Shown: positions 1 to 8,271 of the stretch, piece after piece
Layout: each line of letters begins with the position of its first letter
Position numbering within the stretch: the first letter of the stretch is position 1
Assembly (NCBI GenBank): GCA_019118565.1
Contig: DWYR01000005.1
Location: 1 to 64,000 of the forward strand
Length of the DNA stretch: 64,000 nt
Source: Candidatus Alistipes avicola
Lineage (GTDB): Bacteria > Bacteroidota > Bacteroidia > Bacteroidales > Rikenellaceae
Reading direction: 5' to 3'
The notes under the pieces: model-generated
Database searches by the model: none
Seen by the model: only the letters and a program-made list of their open reading frames with translations
Told to the model about the DNA's origin: nothing
Program-made: the position numbers and the translations under genes

Positions 1-108
1 CAGGAGATCAAGGCTCGTGAGGCCGCCGTGAAAACGAACTCCGGATCGGAGCACTCTGTAGCAGATGTAGAAGGCTTTGAGATGGCACGGATCAATGTTT
101 TGAAGTAA
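1..108 (+). CDS. C-terminal end of an unknown protein (5' truncated by window)
   Basis: The open frame enters from the left edge and reads 35 codons, ending in ...FEMARINVLK and a TAA stop. The segment is charged (Lys, Glu, Arg) and too short to assign to a family. A strong terminator follows 26 bases after the stop, so this is the last gene of its transcript. I do not recognise it and give it no function. Confidence 0.6.
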   Translation, partial: QEIKAREAAVKTNSGSEHSVADVEGFEMARINVLK

Positions 109-134
109 TTTGATCGATCCGATGTAAGATAGGA

Positions 135-168
135 GGGAGAAGAACCACAGGTTCTTCTCCCTTTTTTT
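135..168 (+). terminator. Intrinsic terminator
   Basis: A perfect 12-bp stem (gggagaagaacc paired with ggttcttctccc, loop aca) is followed by seven T. It closes the transcript that enters from the left edge. Confidence 0.9.
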
Positions 169-521
169 GTGGTATTTTATCCCGGAGAGAGCCGATTCTC
201 GTCTTGTAGAATGTCGGACGAATCCGGTTAATTTGAATTTGGGTGACGAATTTTTTTCCCCGGTTGTCGGGGAGTGGGGTTATCTGCGGTAAATCGCTTT
301 GCCGAACATGGAGAAAAAGAATAGAAATATTGCCTTTGAAAGAGAATCGAAATACTCCCTTGTTTTATTCTGCGAGAATTCCGAACGGAATGAGACCGAG
401 GATCCGAGATCGTGCTGTTTTTTGAAGCGGAATGGAGATCTGGAATGGAACGTATAAATCTGAAACATCCGGAATTCATATGAATTCCGGATGTTTCAGA
501 TATTGTGACAGGATAATTTCT
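169..521. other. Intergenic stretch without a supported gene
   Basis: Short open frames exist on both strands, but none has a promoter box, a recognisable protein sequence or the codon use of the neighbours. The only clear structure is the 44-base palindrome at 458-501. A small GC hairpin (ccccg/cggggg type) lies near 258-273 and lacks a T-run on its 3' side. Confidence 0.6.
458..501. repeat. 44-base perfect palindrome, probable terminator of the GH2-like gene
   Basis: The two 22-base halves are exact reverse complements, with centre at 479/480 (around ggaattcatatgaattcc). It starts 20 bases past the stop codon of the minus-strand GH2-like gene, so a transcription terminator is the simplest reading. 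The following minus-strand tract (TTTATA) is only weakly U-rich, so a protein-binding site remains possible. Confidence 0.6.
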
Positions 522-1850
522 TTATTCCTGTTCAGGGAGGAGCAGAACGTCCGTATTCCATTGTCCTTCGGCATCAGGATAGATTATCGGTCGATCCTTT
601 TCGAGCGATTTGAGGTGTAGATAACCCTCATAGAGATTGATGCCGTTGGCCGATTTGTTGGCGATCGAGAAGATGACGACACTCGGATGCAGCTTCGACG
701 TGTGATAGCTGTCTTCGATGCGTCCGAGGAAGGCTTCTCCCCAGACAGGATCGTTCGAGGGATTCCCTTCTTTGCGAATCGACGGTCCGGAGTTGCTTGT
801 GTCGATCGAGGCTTGCTCGACAATGTAGATGCCGATTTGATCGCAGAGATCGTAGAGTTCTCTTGCGACACCTCCGGGAGGAAGGAAAACCAAGGTATAC
901 CCCTTTTGCTTCCATTCTCGCAGTTTGCCTGCCGAAATCGACTCGCCCAGTGGGATCGCTTTTAGATCGACTCCTATTCCGTTGACGGCCAATTCGTTCA
1001 TGATGATGTCGACTTGTCGGAATCCGATCTTAAAGGAGGTGTATTCCGTATAGCGTCCTTCCGTTTGGGTTTTGAGGTTTAGTGTGTATAGGGTCGGACG
1101 GCGCAAGCTCCATAGCATCGTATCGGGAATCGATGCCACGATGCGGATCGTGTCTTCACGGCGCATATCGAGAGTGATCGTTTCGTTGCCGTAGGTAGCT
1201 ACCGTTGTGTCCGGAGGGAGCAGCTCATAATGAATTTTGGCCGTTTTGGGGTTCAGTGCATCGGTTTTGACCACGATCCCGATCTCGGCGTTGTATTTGT
1301 CGCCGACCTTCTGCGTGCGGGTGAAGATGTCGCGGATACGGATGGTGGGCTGGGTCATTACGTAACACTCGCCCAAGGAGGGCGTTGTCGGTTTGCGGTA
1401 GCTTTCCAACGGGGCGCTGGTCGGGTTATCCAGAATAGTGACGGTAAGACGATTGATGCCTTCTTCTGCTTGCTTGGTTAAGTTGTAGTCAGCCGGAGCA
1501 GATCCGTTTTGGCAGTATCCGACGACCTTGTCGTTCAACTTGATTTCGTAATCGGACGATGCCCATCCGATGTGTAGTAACACTTGCCTGTTTACCCAGG
1601 CGAACGGTACGGTAAACTGTGTGGAGAACTCCGTTCCGAGCTCGGAGGTCTGTTTGGTCCAATCCGTAAGAGGGGTGAGGTATTTGGAGGTGTCGTGCGA
1701 TCCGGCGGCCGCCTCTTCGGCTGTCGAATAGACGATGAACGGGGTGCGGGGTGGCTCTTTACCGATCTCGGTCAGTTCCGGAGAGCCGTAGTTTTGTGCG
1801 GCGGCTGTTCCCAGGAGGGAGATGGCGGCCAGTGTCAGAATACCCTTCAT
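522..1850 (-). CDS. Secreted GH2-like protein with degenerate active site (probable pseudoenzyme)
   Basis: The protein has 442 residues and begins with a signal peptide (MKGILTLAAISLLGTAAAQ). The fold order matches glycoside hydrolase family 2: a galactose-binding-like beta-sandwich at about 70-140, an Ig-like domain at about 165-280, and a shortened barrel start from about 285. The barrel part keeps ELYDLCDQIGIYIVEQASID and HPSVVIFSIANKSANG, which resemble the LacZ segments around the acid/base glutamate. The glutamate of the family motif NESG/NESGHG is Lys399 here, the upstream NRHEH and RTSHYP segments are absent, and the chain stops before the nucleophile region. Beta-galactosidase activity is therefore not expected; a glycan-binding or structural role is inferred. 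It lies alone on the minus strand, and no clear promoter box was found. Confidence 0.75.
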   Translation of the reverse strand: MKGILTLAAISLLGTAAAQNYGSPELTEIGKEPPRTPFIVYSTAEEAAAGSHDTSKYLTPLTDWTKQTSELGTEFSTQFTVPFAWVNRQVLLHIGWASSDYEIKLNDKVVGYCQNGSAPADYNLTKQAEEGINRLTVTILDNPTSAPLESYRKPTTPSLGECYVMTQPTIRIRDIFTRTQKVGDKYNAEIGIVVKTDALNPKTAKIHYELLPPDTTVATYGNETITLDMRREDTIRIVASIPDTMLWSLRRPTLYTLNLKTQTEGRYTEYTSFKIGFRQVDIIMNELAVNGIGVDLKAIPLGESISAGKLREWKQKGYTLVFLPPGGVARELYDLCDQIGIYIVEQASIDTSNSGPSIRKEGNPSNDPVWGEAFLGRIEDSYHTSKLHPSVVIFSIANKSANGINLYEGYLHLKSLEKDRPIIYPDAEGQWNTDVLLLPEQE

Positions 1851-1970
1851 AAACTCGTTCTTTTGTTAAAACAGGATGTTTATTCGTTGCTATAAATCCA
1901 AGCAGATCCGTAGAATAACAGGGTGTGTCTCGGGATAATCAAATCGGAGTTTTTTACCATCTAACTCTAA

Positions 1971-2002
1971 TTTGTCTCTACTCTCGACTTTTCCTATATT
2001 TG
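1971..2002 (+). promoter_or_regulatory. Promoter of the HsdR_N-like gene
   Basis: TTTG at 1971-1974 and TATATTTG at 1995-2002 are separated by 20 bases, which fits the Bacteroidetes -33/-7 consensus. Transcription would begin near 2008, so the upstream in-frame start at 1972 cannot be used and the ATG at 2035 is preferred. Confidence 0.8.
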
Positions 2003-2034
2003 TACTCGGTAAAGGTACTAATTTTTTTCTCAAA

Positions 2035-2487
2035 ATGAAGTCCGATCTTCCCAAACTCAGTTTCCCGGCCGTAAAATTACGTATCGTATTGCGCGAGGGG
2101 AGGACTCTCGTTTGGGATTCGTTGCGAGGGATGTATCTGGTATTGACTCCGGAAGAGTGGGTGCGTCGTCATCTGATCGAATATCTGATCTCTTCTTGTG
2201 GGGCGCATCCTTTGCGGATCGTACAGGAGTATGCCGTGGCGTTGAACGGCTCTCCTCAACGGGCAGATGTCGTGGTGGTTGACGAGAACGGGCATCCGCT
2301 GTTGTTGGCCGAATGCAAAGCGGCCGATGTGGTGATCGACGAGAAGACTTTCGCCCAGGCCGTTCGCTACAATTCGGTCCTTGATGCCCGTTATATCATT
2401 CTGACAAACGGGATGCGACACTATTGTTTCGAGTTCCGGGAGGGGCGTTATATCCCGCTCTCCGGATTCCCTTCGCTGGGCTTATAG
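2035..2487 (+). CDS. Solitary HsdR N-terminal-like (type I restriction R protein N-domain family) protein
   Basis: This 150-residue protein resembles the small Bacteroidetes proteins that consist only of the N-terminal nuclease-like domain of type I restriction R subunits. Visible landmarks are TPEEWVRRHLIEYL, the core RADVVVVDENGHPLLLAECKA (a PD-(D/E)xK-like arrangement of Asp, Glu and Lys) and the end YCFEFREGRYIPL. There are no helicase, HsdM or HsdS genes nearby, so a classical restriction system is not present. The start was chosen from the promoter position. The TAG stop directly abuts the stop codon of the convergent response regulator gene (ttatag), with no terminator between them. 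The cellular role is unknown. Confidence 0.75.
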   Translation: MKSDLPKLSFPAVKLRIVLREGRTLVWDSLRGMYLVLTPEEWVRRHLIEYLISSCGAHPLRIVQEYAVALNGSPQRADVVVVDENGHPLLLAECKAADVVIDEKTFAQAVRYNSVLDARYIILTNGMRHYCFEFREGRYIPLSGFPSLGL

Positions 2488-3231
2488 GTTCTGGTACTTC
2501 TCCTTGATGTAGCGTTGGAAGGTCTCCCGATAGTTCTCTCCGATCGGGATATACTCCGTGTCGTTCAGGAAGACACGCCCTTTTACGTATCCCTTGATTC
2601 TCTGTAGATTGATGATGTAGGAGCGGTGTACTCGCATGAATAGATCCGAAGGAAGTGCAGCCTCCATATTTTTCAATCGGAACAGGGTGGTGATAGTCGG
2701 TTGGTTGTCCAGATGCAGTCGGACATATTCACCTTCGCTTTCCAAATAAACGATGTCGCTGATACGTACCAGGGTCGTTTTGTAATCGGCTTTGATCGAG
2801 ATGAATTCCCTGTCGCGAGCAGTAGCCTCGGACGGTTCGATCTCTTCGGAGGTATTTTTGCGGAAGTTGATCAACTCCTGCAGCGAGTGCGCCTTGCTGA
2901 CAGCACGGTTGAATTCGGCGAAACTGAAAGGTTTGAGCAGATAGTCGATCGCGTCCAGTTTGAATCCTTCGATGGCATATTCCGAATAGGCGGTGGTAAA
3001 GATCACCATCGGACGATTCGATAGAGAGCGTACAAGGTCTATTCCGTTCAGATCGGGCATGTTGATATCCACGAAGATCAGGTCGATCGGGTGGGATGCA
3101 AGGTACTGTTCGGCTTCGAGGGCGTTTGTAAAGGCAGCTTCGAGGCTGAGGTAATTGATTTTGGAGACGTACCCCTGCAACTGCCGCAAGGCGAGAGGTT
3201 CGTCGTCTATGGCAATACATTTAAGCATCAT
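2482..3231 (-). CDS. LytTR-family response regulator
   Basis: The protein has 249 residues. The receiver domain (about 4-120) has the acidic pair D9/D10, the phosphoacceptor D55 in FVDINMPDLNG, T79/T80, and K100 in LLKPF. A LytTR DNA-binding domain (about 140-245) contains the typical segments IVYLESEGEYVRLHL and FMRVHRSYIINL. It is the partner of the LytS-type kinase directly upstream, whose 3' end overlaps this gene by 11 bases, so the two are co-transcribed and translationally coupled. Target genes cannot be read from the sequence. LytTR regulators of Bacteroidetes often control envelope or carbohydrate functions. Confidence 0.92.
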   Translation of the reverse strand: MMLKCIAIDDEPLALRQLQGYVSKINYLSLEAAFTNALEAEQYLASHPIDLIFVDINMPDLNGIDLVRSLSNRPMVIFTTAYSEYAIEGFKLDAIDYLLKPFSFAEFNRAVSKAHSLQELINFRKNTSEEIEPSEATARDREFISIKADYKTTLVRISDIVYLESEGEYVRLHLDNQPTITTLFRLKNMEAALPSDLFMRVHRSYIINLQRIKGYVKGRVFLNDTEYIPIGENYRETFQRYIKEKYQNL

Positions 3232-4288
3232 GGGTGACGGGAATTGTGAGTTGAACGGTGTAGAGGTCCGGCATCGACTCGTCGATGGCGAGTGTGTAGG
3301 CGTCCTCGTATATCAGATTCAGTCGTTTGCGGACGTTTTCCAGTCCGATTCCCCGATGTTCGGGTTGCGGTCGCTCGTGGCGGCTGTTCGATACGATACA
3401 GGTTACCGTATTCTCCGTATAGGAGATGTGAATATGGATGAACGACGGGCGGTTGTAGCTGACTCCGTGTTTGAAGGCATTTTCCACGAATACGATGAAG
3501 AGCAGCGGCGGAATTGAAATTCGATCGGGAATTCTCTCCGGATACTCGAACGAGATATCGATCGTGTTGCTGTAGCGAATGCGCATCAGGTCGATGTAGT
3601 TCTTGATGAATTGGATGTCACTCCGGAGTGAGATAGCCTGGTTCCCAGATTCGTAGAGTACGTATCGCATCATTTTCGAAAGATCGATGATGGCCGTTTT
3701 AGCATATTCGGTGTCAATGTCGATCAACGCGTGGATGTTGTTGAGCGTGTTCATGAAGAAGTGAGGATTGATCTGATACTTCAGGTAATCCATTTCGGCT
3801 TCCAGGTTTTTCCGTTTGAGTTCTTCCATTTGTTGCTCGTTGCTGAGCGATTGGTAGAGGAGCTTGATGGCGGCATTCAGACCCGTCATGAAGAAACCGA
3901 GCAGGATGTTCCAGTAGATGGCCAGGTCGGTGAACGATGCTTTCCCGTAGAGGATATAAGGCTCGTTGTCGTCGGGAGTCAGAAGCGATTGGAAGTGTTC
4001 ATAGATTGCCACCAACGAAAATACGGCGGTGATGGTGAGCAAGTTCGCAACCAGATACCAGATGTAACGGTGCTTCTCGATGAGCAGTTTGGGTGCGATC
4101 AATCCATTGTGGATGATGAAGATCAGCAGATAGGGTGAGATTTTCAGCCATGCGGTCAGGATATTTCCGAAACTGATGTGTATGCCTCCCAGCATTTGGG
4201 AATTCAGTACCGGGACAAGGATAATTGCCGTCCAAACCAATACATAGAGCAGGTTCTCGCCGATTCGTTGTTTTTTGCTGAATTTCAT
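3221..4288 (-). CDS. LytS-type sensor histidine kinase
   Basis: The protein has 355 residues. Hydrophobic segments at about 13-30, 45-65, 75-95 and 120-145 form an integral membrane sensor without a large periplasmic domain. A short coiled linker (EQQMEELKRKNLEAEMDYLK) leads to the His_kinase domain, with phosphoacceptor H176 in YQINPHFFMNTLNNIHAL. The C-terminal HATPase has VENAFKHG (N box) and HRGIGLENVRKRL (G box). It phosphorylates the adjacent LytTR regulator. The promoter-like box TACATTTG at 4294-4301 lies only five bases before the ATG, so the message may have no leader. Confidence 0.92.
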   Translation of the reverse strand: MKFSKKQRIGENLLYVLVWTAIILVPVLNSQMLGGIHISFGNILTAWLKISPYLLIFIIHNGLIAPKLLIEKHRYIWYLVANLLTITAVFSLVAIYEHFQSLLTPDDNEPYILYGKASFTDLAIYWNILLGFFMTGLNAAIKLLYQSLSNEQQMEELKRKNLEAEMDYLKYQINPHFFMNTLNNIHALIDIDTEYAKTAIIDLSKMMRYVLYESGNQAISLRSDIQFIKNYIDLMRIRYSNTIDISFEYPERIPDRISIPPLLFIVFVENAFKHGVSYNRPSFIHIHISYTENTVTCIVSNSRHERPQPEHRGIGLENVRKRLNLIYEDAYTLAIDESMPDLYTVQLTIPVTHDA

Positions 4289-4293
4289 GAAGA

Positions 4294-4301
4294 CAAATGT
4301 A
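4294..4301 (-). promoter_or_regulatory. -7 promoter box of the lytS-type kinase gene
   Basis: TACATTTG on the minus strand fits TAnnTTTG. It ends five bases before the start codon, which puts transcription start at or next to the ATG. No TTTG box at the usual distance is visible. Confidence 0.55.
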
Positions 4302-4388
4302 CGAAAATATTTTTCAAAGAGCGTCGCTTCTCAATTATCGACAGGGATGGACTCGATGTGTTTCGGAGCATTGGCTTCAGATTCCGCG

Positions 4389-4424
4389 AAAAACGGTCAT
4401 CCGAAATTTCGGATGACCGTTTTT
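4389..4424 (-). terminator. Intrinsic terminator of the acyl-CoA synthetase gene
   Basis: A perfect palindrome (aaaaacggtcatccgaaa and its complement) is flanked by an A-run on the left and a T-run on the right. It lies just past the stop of the minus-strand synthetase gene and could work in both directions. Confidence 0.85.
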
Positions 4425-4450
4425 TTTGAAAGTTTTTCGGATGGGGCCCT

Positions 4451-6151
4451 CTATTTGTTGAGCAAGGATGTGTTATACAGGTAACGCTTGATGCTTCGTT
4501 TGGGTGTTTTCTCGAACTCGGTAGGATAAACGGTGATACTTGCCACCTGTTCGTAGGCGGCCAACAGCTTGTTGAGTTCTTTCAGGTTGTTCTCCATGAT
4601 GGTCGGAATATCCTCTTTTTCGATTCCTTCCATTTCGGCCTGTTCGAAGTCGGGTACGACCAAAGCGGTCAGTCTTCCTTCGTGTTCGATGATCAGAGAC
4701 TCCAGGACCAGATACATGTTGTTGAGTTTGTCTTCGATCTCTTCGGGGTAAATGTTTTGCCCGTTACTTCCCAGAATCATCGTTTTCGAACGTCCCCGGA
4801 TGTAGAGGGTCCCATCCGGGTCCATGGTTGCAATGTCGCCCGTGTGGAGCCAGCCATCCTTGTCCAGGACCTTGTCTGTCTCCTGTTCGTTTTTGTAGTA
4901 TCCCTGCATCACATGCTCACCTTTGACCAGGATCTCTCCGGCTTTGTGTTCGGGATCTTCCGAGTCAATCTTGACCGTCAGCAATCCGTGGAGGTATTTG
5001 CCGCAGGAGGTGGGTTTGAATTCGTTTTCAGGGGTAAAGCTGATCAGAGGGGCGCACTCGGTCATACCGTACCCGACTGTCATCGGAAATTTGATGTCGA
5101 GCAGGAATGCTTCGGTTTCCAGGTTCATCGGGGCACCTCCGACGATGAAAATATTGACTTGTCCGCCGAAGGCATCCATCAACTTTTTTCGGATTGCGGA
5201 GCGGATGGCTGAACCGAGCAGCGGAATCTTCATGGCAATGCTCATCGGTCCTTTTTCGAGCAACGGGAGGACTTGCTTTCGGTAGATCTTCTCTAAGATC
5301 ATCGGAACGCAGCAAATGACCGTTGGACGCACGACCTGCATTGCTTCGATCAAGATTTTTGGGGTGGGGATTTTCCCAAGCAGAGTGATGTGTCCGCCAA
5401 CGGCGAGCGGGGCCAGGAAATCGAATGCACAGCCGTAAGCATGAGCCAGAGGGAGGAACGAGAGGGTCCGTCCGGCCCGTTGGAAGTAATGTAGTCCGGT
5501 TGCGCTATTGGTCATGTCACGGGCAAAGATCACGTTACCGGTCAGGTTGTTGACAGTCAACATGACGCCTTTTGAATAACCGGTTGTGCCGGACGTGTAG
5601 TTGAGCAGGACCATCCGGTCGTTGGGAATTCTCGGATAGCGGATGCACTCGGTCGAGAATCCTTTGGGGAAGGCTTTGCGGAAACGTTTTTCCCGATTGT
5701 GTTGGAAATCGGTCAGTTTTTTCGGGTCGCGGCGTTCGTAGACGACTTCGAAATCGGTAAGCGAGAAGACGGCTTCGATTTTTCGGATCTGTTCTTCTTC
5801 GATTGCATCCCAGAAGGTGTCTCCCAGAAAAAGCAGTTTGCTTTCCGAATGGTTGATGATATGGATGACATCGTTGGGATGGAAATCTTGCAGAATGGGT
5901 ACGATCGTGGCTCCATATGTGATCGTAGCGATGTAGGTGATGCACCAGCGCGTGTTGTTTCGTCCGATCAGGGCGATTCGATCGCCTTGATGAATGCCGG
6001 CCTCGTCGAACAGCAGGTGGAGCTTGGCGATTTCGGCCGCCATCTCCAGATAGGTGAAGTTTTCGTCTTTGAAGTAGTCGGTGAGAGCGGGAAGCTCGGC
6101 GTTGTCACGAAAACTATTTTCGTAAATGCTGATAAGATTCTCTTGTAACAT
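4451..6151 (-). CDS. Long-chain fatty acid-CoA ligase (AMP-binding family)
   Basis: The protein has 566 residues and activates fatty acids to acyl-CoA with ATP. Motifs: the phosphate loop YTSGTTGYSKGVML, the gate region GYGMTECAPLIS, the DGWLHTGDIATMDPDGTLYIRGRSK core and a C-terminal lid with KTPKRSIKRYLY. The ATG at 6151 is used because a -7 box at 6258-6265 places transcription start near 6252, upstream of this ATG but downstream of most of a longer open frame that begins at 6271. The protein resembles the soluble or peripheral FACS/long-chain synthetases of Bacteroidales. It follows plsY on the same strand, with a hairpin between, which links fatty acid activation with phospholipid synthesis. 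Confidence 0.88.
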   Translation of the reverse strand: MLQENLISIYENSFRDNAELPALTDYFKDENFTYLEMAAEIAKLHLLFDEAGIHQGDRIALIGRNNTRWCITYIATITYGATIVPILQDFHPNDVIHIINHSESKLLFLGDTFWDAIEEEQIRKIEAVFSLTDFEVVYERRDPKKLTDFQHNREKRFRKAFPKGFSTECIRYPRIPNDRMVLLNYTSGTTGYSKGVMLTVNNLTGNVIFARDMTNSATGLHYFQRAGRTLSFLPLAHAYGCAFDFLAPLAVGGHITLLGKIPTPKILIEAMQVVRPTVICCVPMILEKIYRKQVLPLLEKGPMSIAMKIPLLGSAIRSAIRKKLMDAFGGQVNIFIVGGAPMNLETEAFLLDIKFPMTVGYGMTECAPLISFTPENEFKPTSCGKYLHGLLTVKIDSEDPEHKAGEILVKGEHVMQGYYKNEQETDKVLDKDGWLHTGDIATMDPDGTLYIRGRSKTMILGSNGQNIYPEEIEDKLNNMYLVLESLIIEHEGRLTALVVPDFEQAEMEGIEKEDIPTIMENNLKELNKLLAAYEQVASITVYPTEFEKTPKRSIKRYLYNTSLLNK

Positions 6152-6257
6152 GATTTTCAGAGTCAGGGTTCGATACGAGTGTCTTTTGTTAGGAGAGACA
6201 GGAGAGGTTCGGTTCGTGATATTCCGCGAATACGACTCTTCGTTTTCTCGCTGTCTG

Positions 6258-6265
6258 CAAATATA
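6258..6265 (-). promoter_or_regulatory. -7 promoter box of the acyl-CoA synthetase gene
   Basis: TATATTTG on the minus strand matches TAnnTTTG, about 107 bases ahead of the chosen ATG. No clear TTTG -33 element is seen. Confidence 0.6.
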
Positions 6266-6270
6266 GGGCA

Positions 6271-6298
6271 AAACGATCTGTCAGGCGGACAGATCGTT
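6271..6298 (-). terminator. Hairpin after plsY
   Basis: An 11-bp perfect stem (aacgatctgtc with gacagatcgtt, five-base loop) sits 16 bases past the plsY stop on the minus strand. The U-tract is short (TTTT), so termination may be partial and may let some plsY message run into the synthetase gene. Confidence 0.55.
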
Positions 6299-6313
6299 CT
6301 TTGCAGGGCAATG

Positions 6314-6973
6314 TTATTTTTGATCTTTTTTTCGCGGTTTCCAGATGTATATTTTCGATTCGGTGCCGTTTTTGAGTCGTATGATGTTTTTTCTGTGTGT
6401 ATAGAGCAACAGGACGGCCGTGACGAACGAGAAGACCACGAAAGGGATCGAGTGGTTTACTTTTGGGGAGGCCAGCGTAAAGATCGGGAAGCAGCATCCG
6501 GCGATCATCGAGGCCAGCGATACGTAGTGGGTCATGACCAGAATGACGGCCCATACGGCGAAGCAAAGCAGGACGACCGGGGGGTAGATTCCCGTGATAG
6601 CTCCCACGAGCGTTGCGACCCCCTTACCTCCGCGGAATCCGGCGAAGATTGGGAATATATGTCCCAGTACGGCTGCAAATACGGCGATGATTTTGAGGTT
6701 AATCAACCACATGTCGGAGATAAAGGCATCGTATTTGAGTATTTCGATCAGTGTAACAGCGACAAATCCTTTCAGAAAATCGAGGATGAAAACCGGAAGA
6801 GCCGCGCGTCGCCCCAAGACGCGTAACATATTGGTCGTTCCTGCGTTTTTGCTGCCGTGTTCCCGAATATCGATGCCGTAGTATTTTTTCCCGATCCATA
6901 CCGCACTCGGTATTGATCCGAGGAGGTATGCGATGATAATCATCGTAATGACGCAATAGTATGTCAGAATCAT
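6314..6973 (-). CDS. plsY: Acyl-phosphate:glycerol-3-phosphate acyltransferase PlsY
   Basis: PlsY is an integral membrane enzyme that makes lysophosphatidic acid from acyl-phosphate, the first step of phospholipid synthesis. The 219-residue protein has the three family motifs: LLGSIPSAVWIGK, the loop REHGSKNAGTTNMLRVLG, and GFRGGKGVATLVG. It has about five hydrophobic segments and a basic C-terminus (RKKDQK), and its length is normal for the family. It is preceded by a -7 box at 7077-7084, and the acyl-CoA synthetase gene follows on the same strand. Confidence 0.95.
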   Translation of the reverse strand: MILTYYCVITMIIIAYLLGSIPSAVWIGKKYYGIDIREHGSKNAGTTNMLRVLGRRAALPVFILDFLKGFVAVTLIEILKYDAFISDMWLINLKIIAVFAAVLGHIFPIFAGFRGGKGVATLVGAITGIYPPVVLLCFAVWAVILVMTHYVSLASMIAGCCFPIFTLASPKVNHSIPFVVFSFVTAVLLLYTHRKNIIRLKNGTESKIYIWKPRKKDQK

Positions 6974-7076
6974 GAATAAGCCGGTTTAGGGTTAATAATT
7001 TTTATAGCGGGAGATCTTCTGAAGACGCTGGGATTCGAGATAAAACTTTGCATCTTCCGACAGACTTCGCGTTTGG

Positions 7077-7084
7077 CAAATATA
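7077..7084 (-). promoter_or_regulatory. -7 promoter box of plsY
   Basis: TATATTTG on the minus strand matches the Bacteroidetes -7 consensus, about 100 bases before the plsY ATG. Confidence 0.6.
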
Positions 7085-7155
7085 GCGAAAATATTTTATT
7101 CGGGCCCGATTCGTCGAATTAATCGGGTTTGAATGGAAAATAGAAAAGGTTTGCG

Positions 7156-7163
7156 TATATTTG
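7156..7163 (+). promoter_or_regulatory. -7 promoter box of the YitT-family gene
   Basis: TATATTTG matches TAnnTTTG. A TTTG lies at 7128-7131, a few bases further away than usual. Transcription would begin near 7169, which rules out the upstream in-frame TTG at 7161 and supports the ATG at 7209. Confidence 0.65.
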
Positions 7164-7208
7164 CACATCAAAAAAACGGTTTTTAACTCTTATAATCCAT
7201 TTATATAT

Positions 7209-8207
7209 ATGAATACAAGAGCCTTACTGGAACCGATGGGGTCATGGGCCTGGTGGCGTTCCTGGATACAACTGCTGATCGGATGTATGATCATGGGTAG
7301 CGGATTCGTGCTATTCATCAACCCCTATAACATCGTTCCTGGCGGTGTTTACGGTGCCGGTATCGTGATGCACAATATTTTCCCTTCGATTCAGGTCGGA
7401 ACCTTCGGCTATATGTTCGATATTCCGCTGATGCTGACGGCGGTTCTCGTTTTCGGAGGGCAGTTCGGAGCCCGGACGGTGGCTGCGGCGCTCTTTACGC
7501 CGGGTTATATGAATATCATGACGCGACTGGTCTACTCCGATGCCGCATTTACGGCCGATGGCATCAACCTTGATCCTGCGTACCTGCTGGGAGGTTCGGT
7601 TAACCTTTCGAACGACCTGCTGCTGGCCTGCATCATGGGTTCGGTGGTGATCGGTGTCGGTCAGGCGATTGTCGTACGTACGCAGGCGACTACGGGCGGT
7701 ACGGATATCGTCGGTATGTTGCTACAGAAGTATGCGGGCATCAAGTTCTCGACCGGTATCTTTATTGCCGACAGCGTTGTCGTGCTGGCCGGTCTGGTGG
7801 TAATCGGCTTTGGTCTCGGTTCGGCGAGCGGCGAAGGTGCCGGATGGGTGCTGTCGCTCTATTCGCTCGTAACGATCTTCCTCGCATCGCGAGTCATCGC
7901 CTATGCGCTCGACGGTGCATCGTACGACAAACTGCTCTTTATCATCTCGGATGAGCACGCTGCGCTCAAGAAGTTCGTGATCGAGGATCTGGATCGCAGT
8001 GCAACGTTCCTCAAGGCTCGCGGTATGTATACCGACAAGGAGAAAGATATGATCTTCCTGGTAGTGAACCGTAAACAGGTCCATCTGGTACAGCGCAAGA
8101 TCCAGGAGATCGACCCCAAGGCGTTCGTGGTGGTTACCGACGCATACGATACGTATGGCGAAGGGTTCAAACCTTTCCCGGAGGCTGGAACGATCCAGGC
8201 ACAATAG
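7209..8207 (+). CDS. YitT family membrane protein (DUF161 + DUF2179)
   Basis: The protein has 332 residues. The N-terminal two thirds form five or six membrane segments with the small-residue-rich family signatures NPYNIVPGGVYGAGIV and TQATTGGTDIVGMLLQKY. The last 80 or so residues form a soluble ferredoxin-fold domain (DUF2179; DKEKDMIFLVVNRKQVHLVQRKI). Members are widespread inner-membrane proteins of unsettled transport function; no substrate can be named here. The start was chosen from the promoter position. A strong terminator at 8231-8267 ends the transcript, so the gene is monocistronic. Confidence 0.88.
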   Translation: MNTRALLEPMGSWAWWRSWIQLLIGCMIMGSGFVLFINPYNIVPGGVYGAGIVMHNIFPSIQVGTFGYMFDIPLMLTAVLVFGGQFGARTVAAALFTPGYMNIMTRLVYSDAAFTADGINLDPAYLLGGSVNLSNDLLLACIMGSVVIGVGQAIVVRTQATTGGTDIVGMLLQKYAGIKFSTGIFIADSVVVLAGLVVIGFGLGSASGEGAGWVLSLYSLVTIFLASRVIAYALDGASYDKLLFIISDEHAALKKFVIEDLDRSATFLKARGMYTDKEKDMIFLVVNRKQVHLVQRKIQEIDPKAFVVVTDAYDTYGEGFKPFPEAGTIQAQ

Positions 8208-8230
8208 ATTTTATCAAGAGATTCGATTGG

Positions 8231-8267
8231 AAAAAACGGGAGTCGCAGCGGGCGATTCCCGTTTTTT
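8231..8267 (+). terminator. Intrinsic terminator after the YitT-family gene
   Basis: Stem aaaaaacgggagtcgc / gcgattcccgtttttt (one G-U pair) with a short loop, followed by seven T. The miaB promoter box begins five bases later. Confidence 0.88.
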
Positions 8268-8271
8268 TACG

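Noticed and set aside
2035..2487. A type I restriction-modification system
   Set aside because: Only an HsdR N-domain-like protein is present; no helicase, HsdM or HsdS gene lies nearby.
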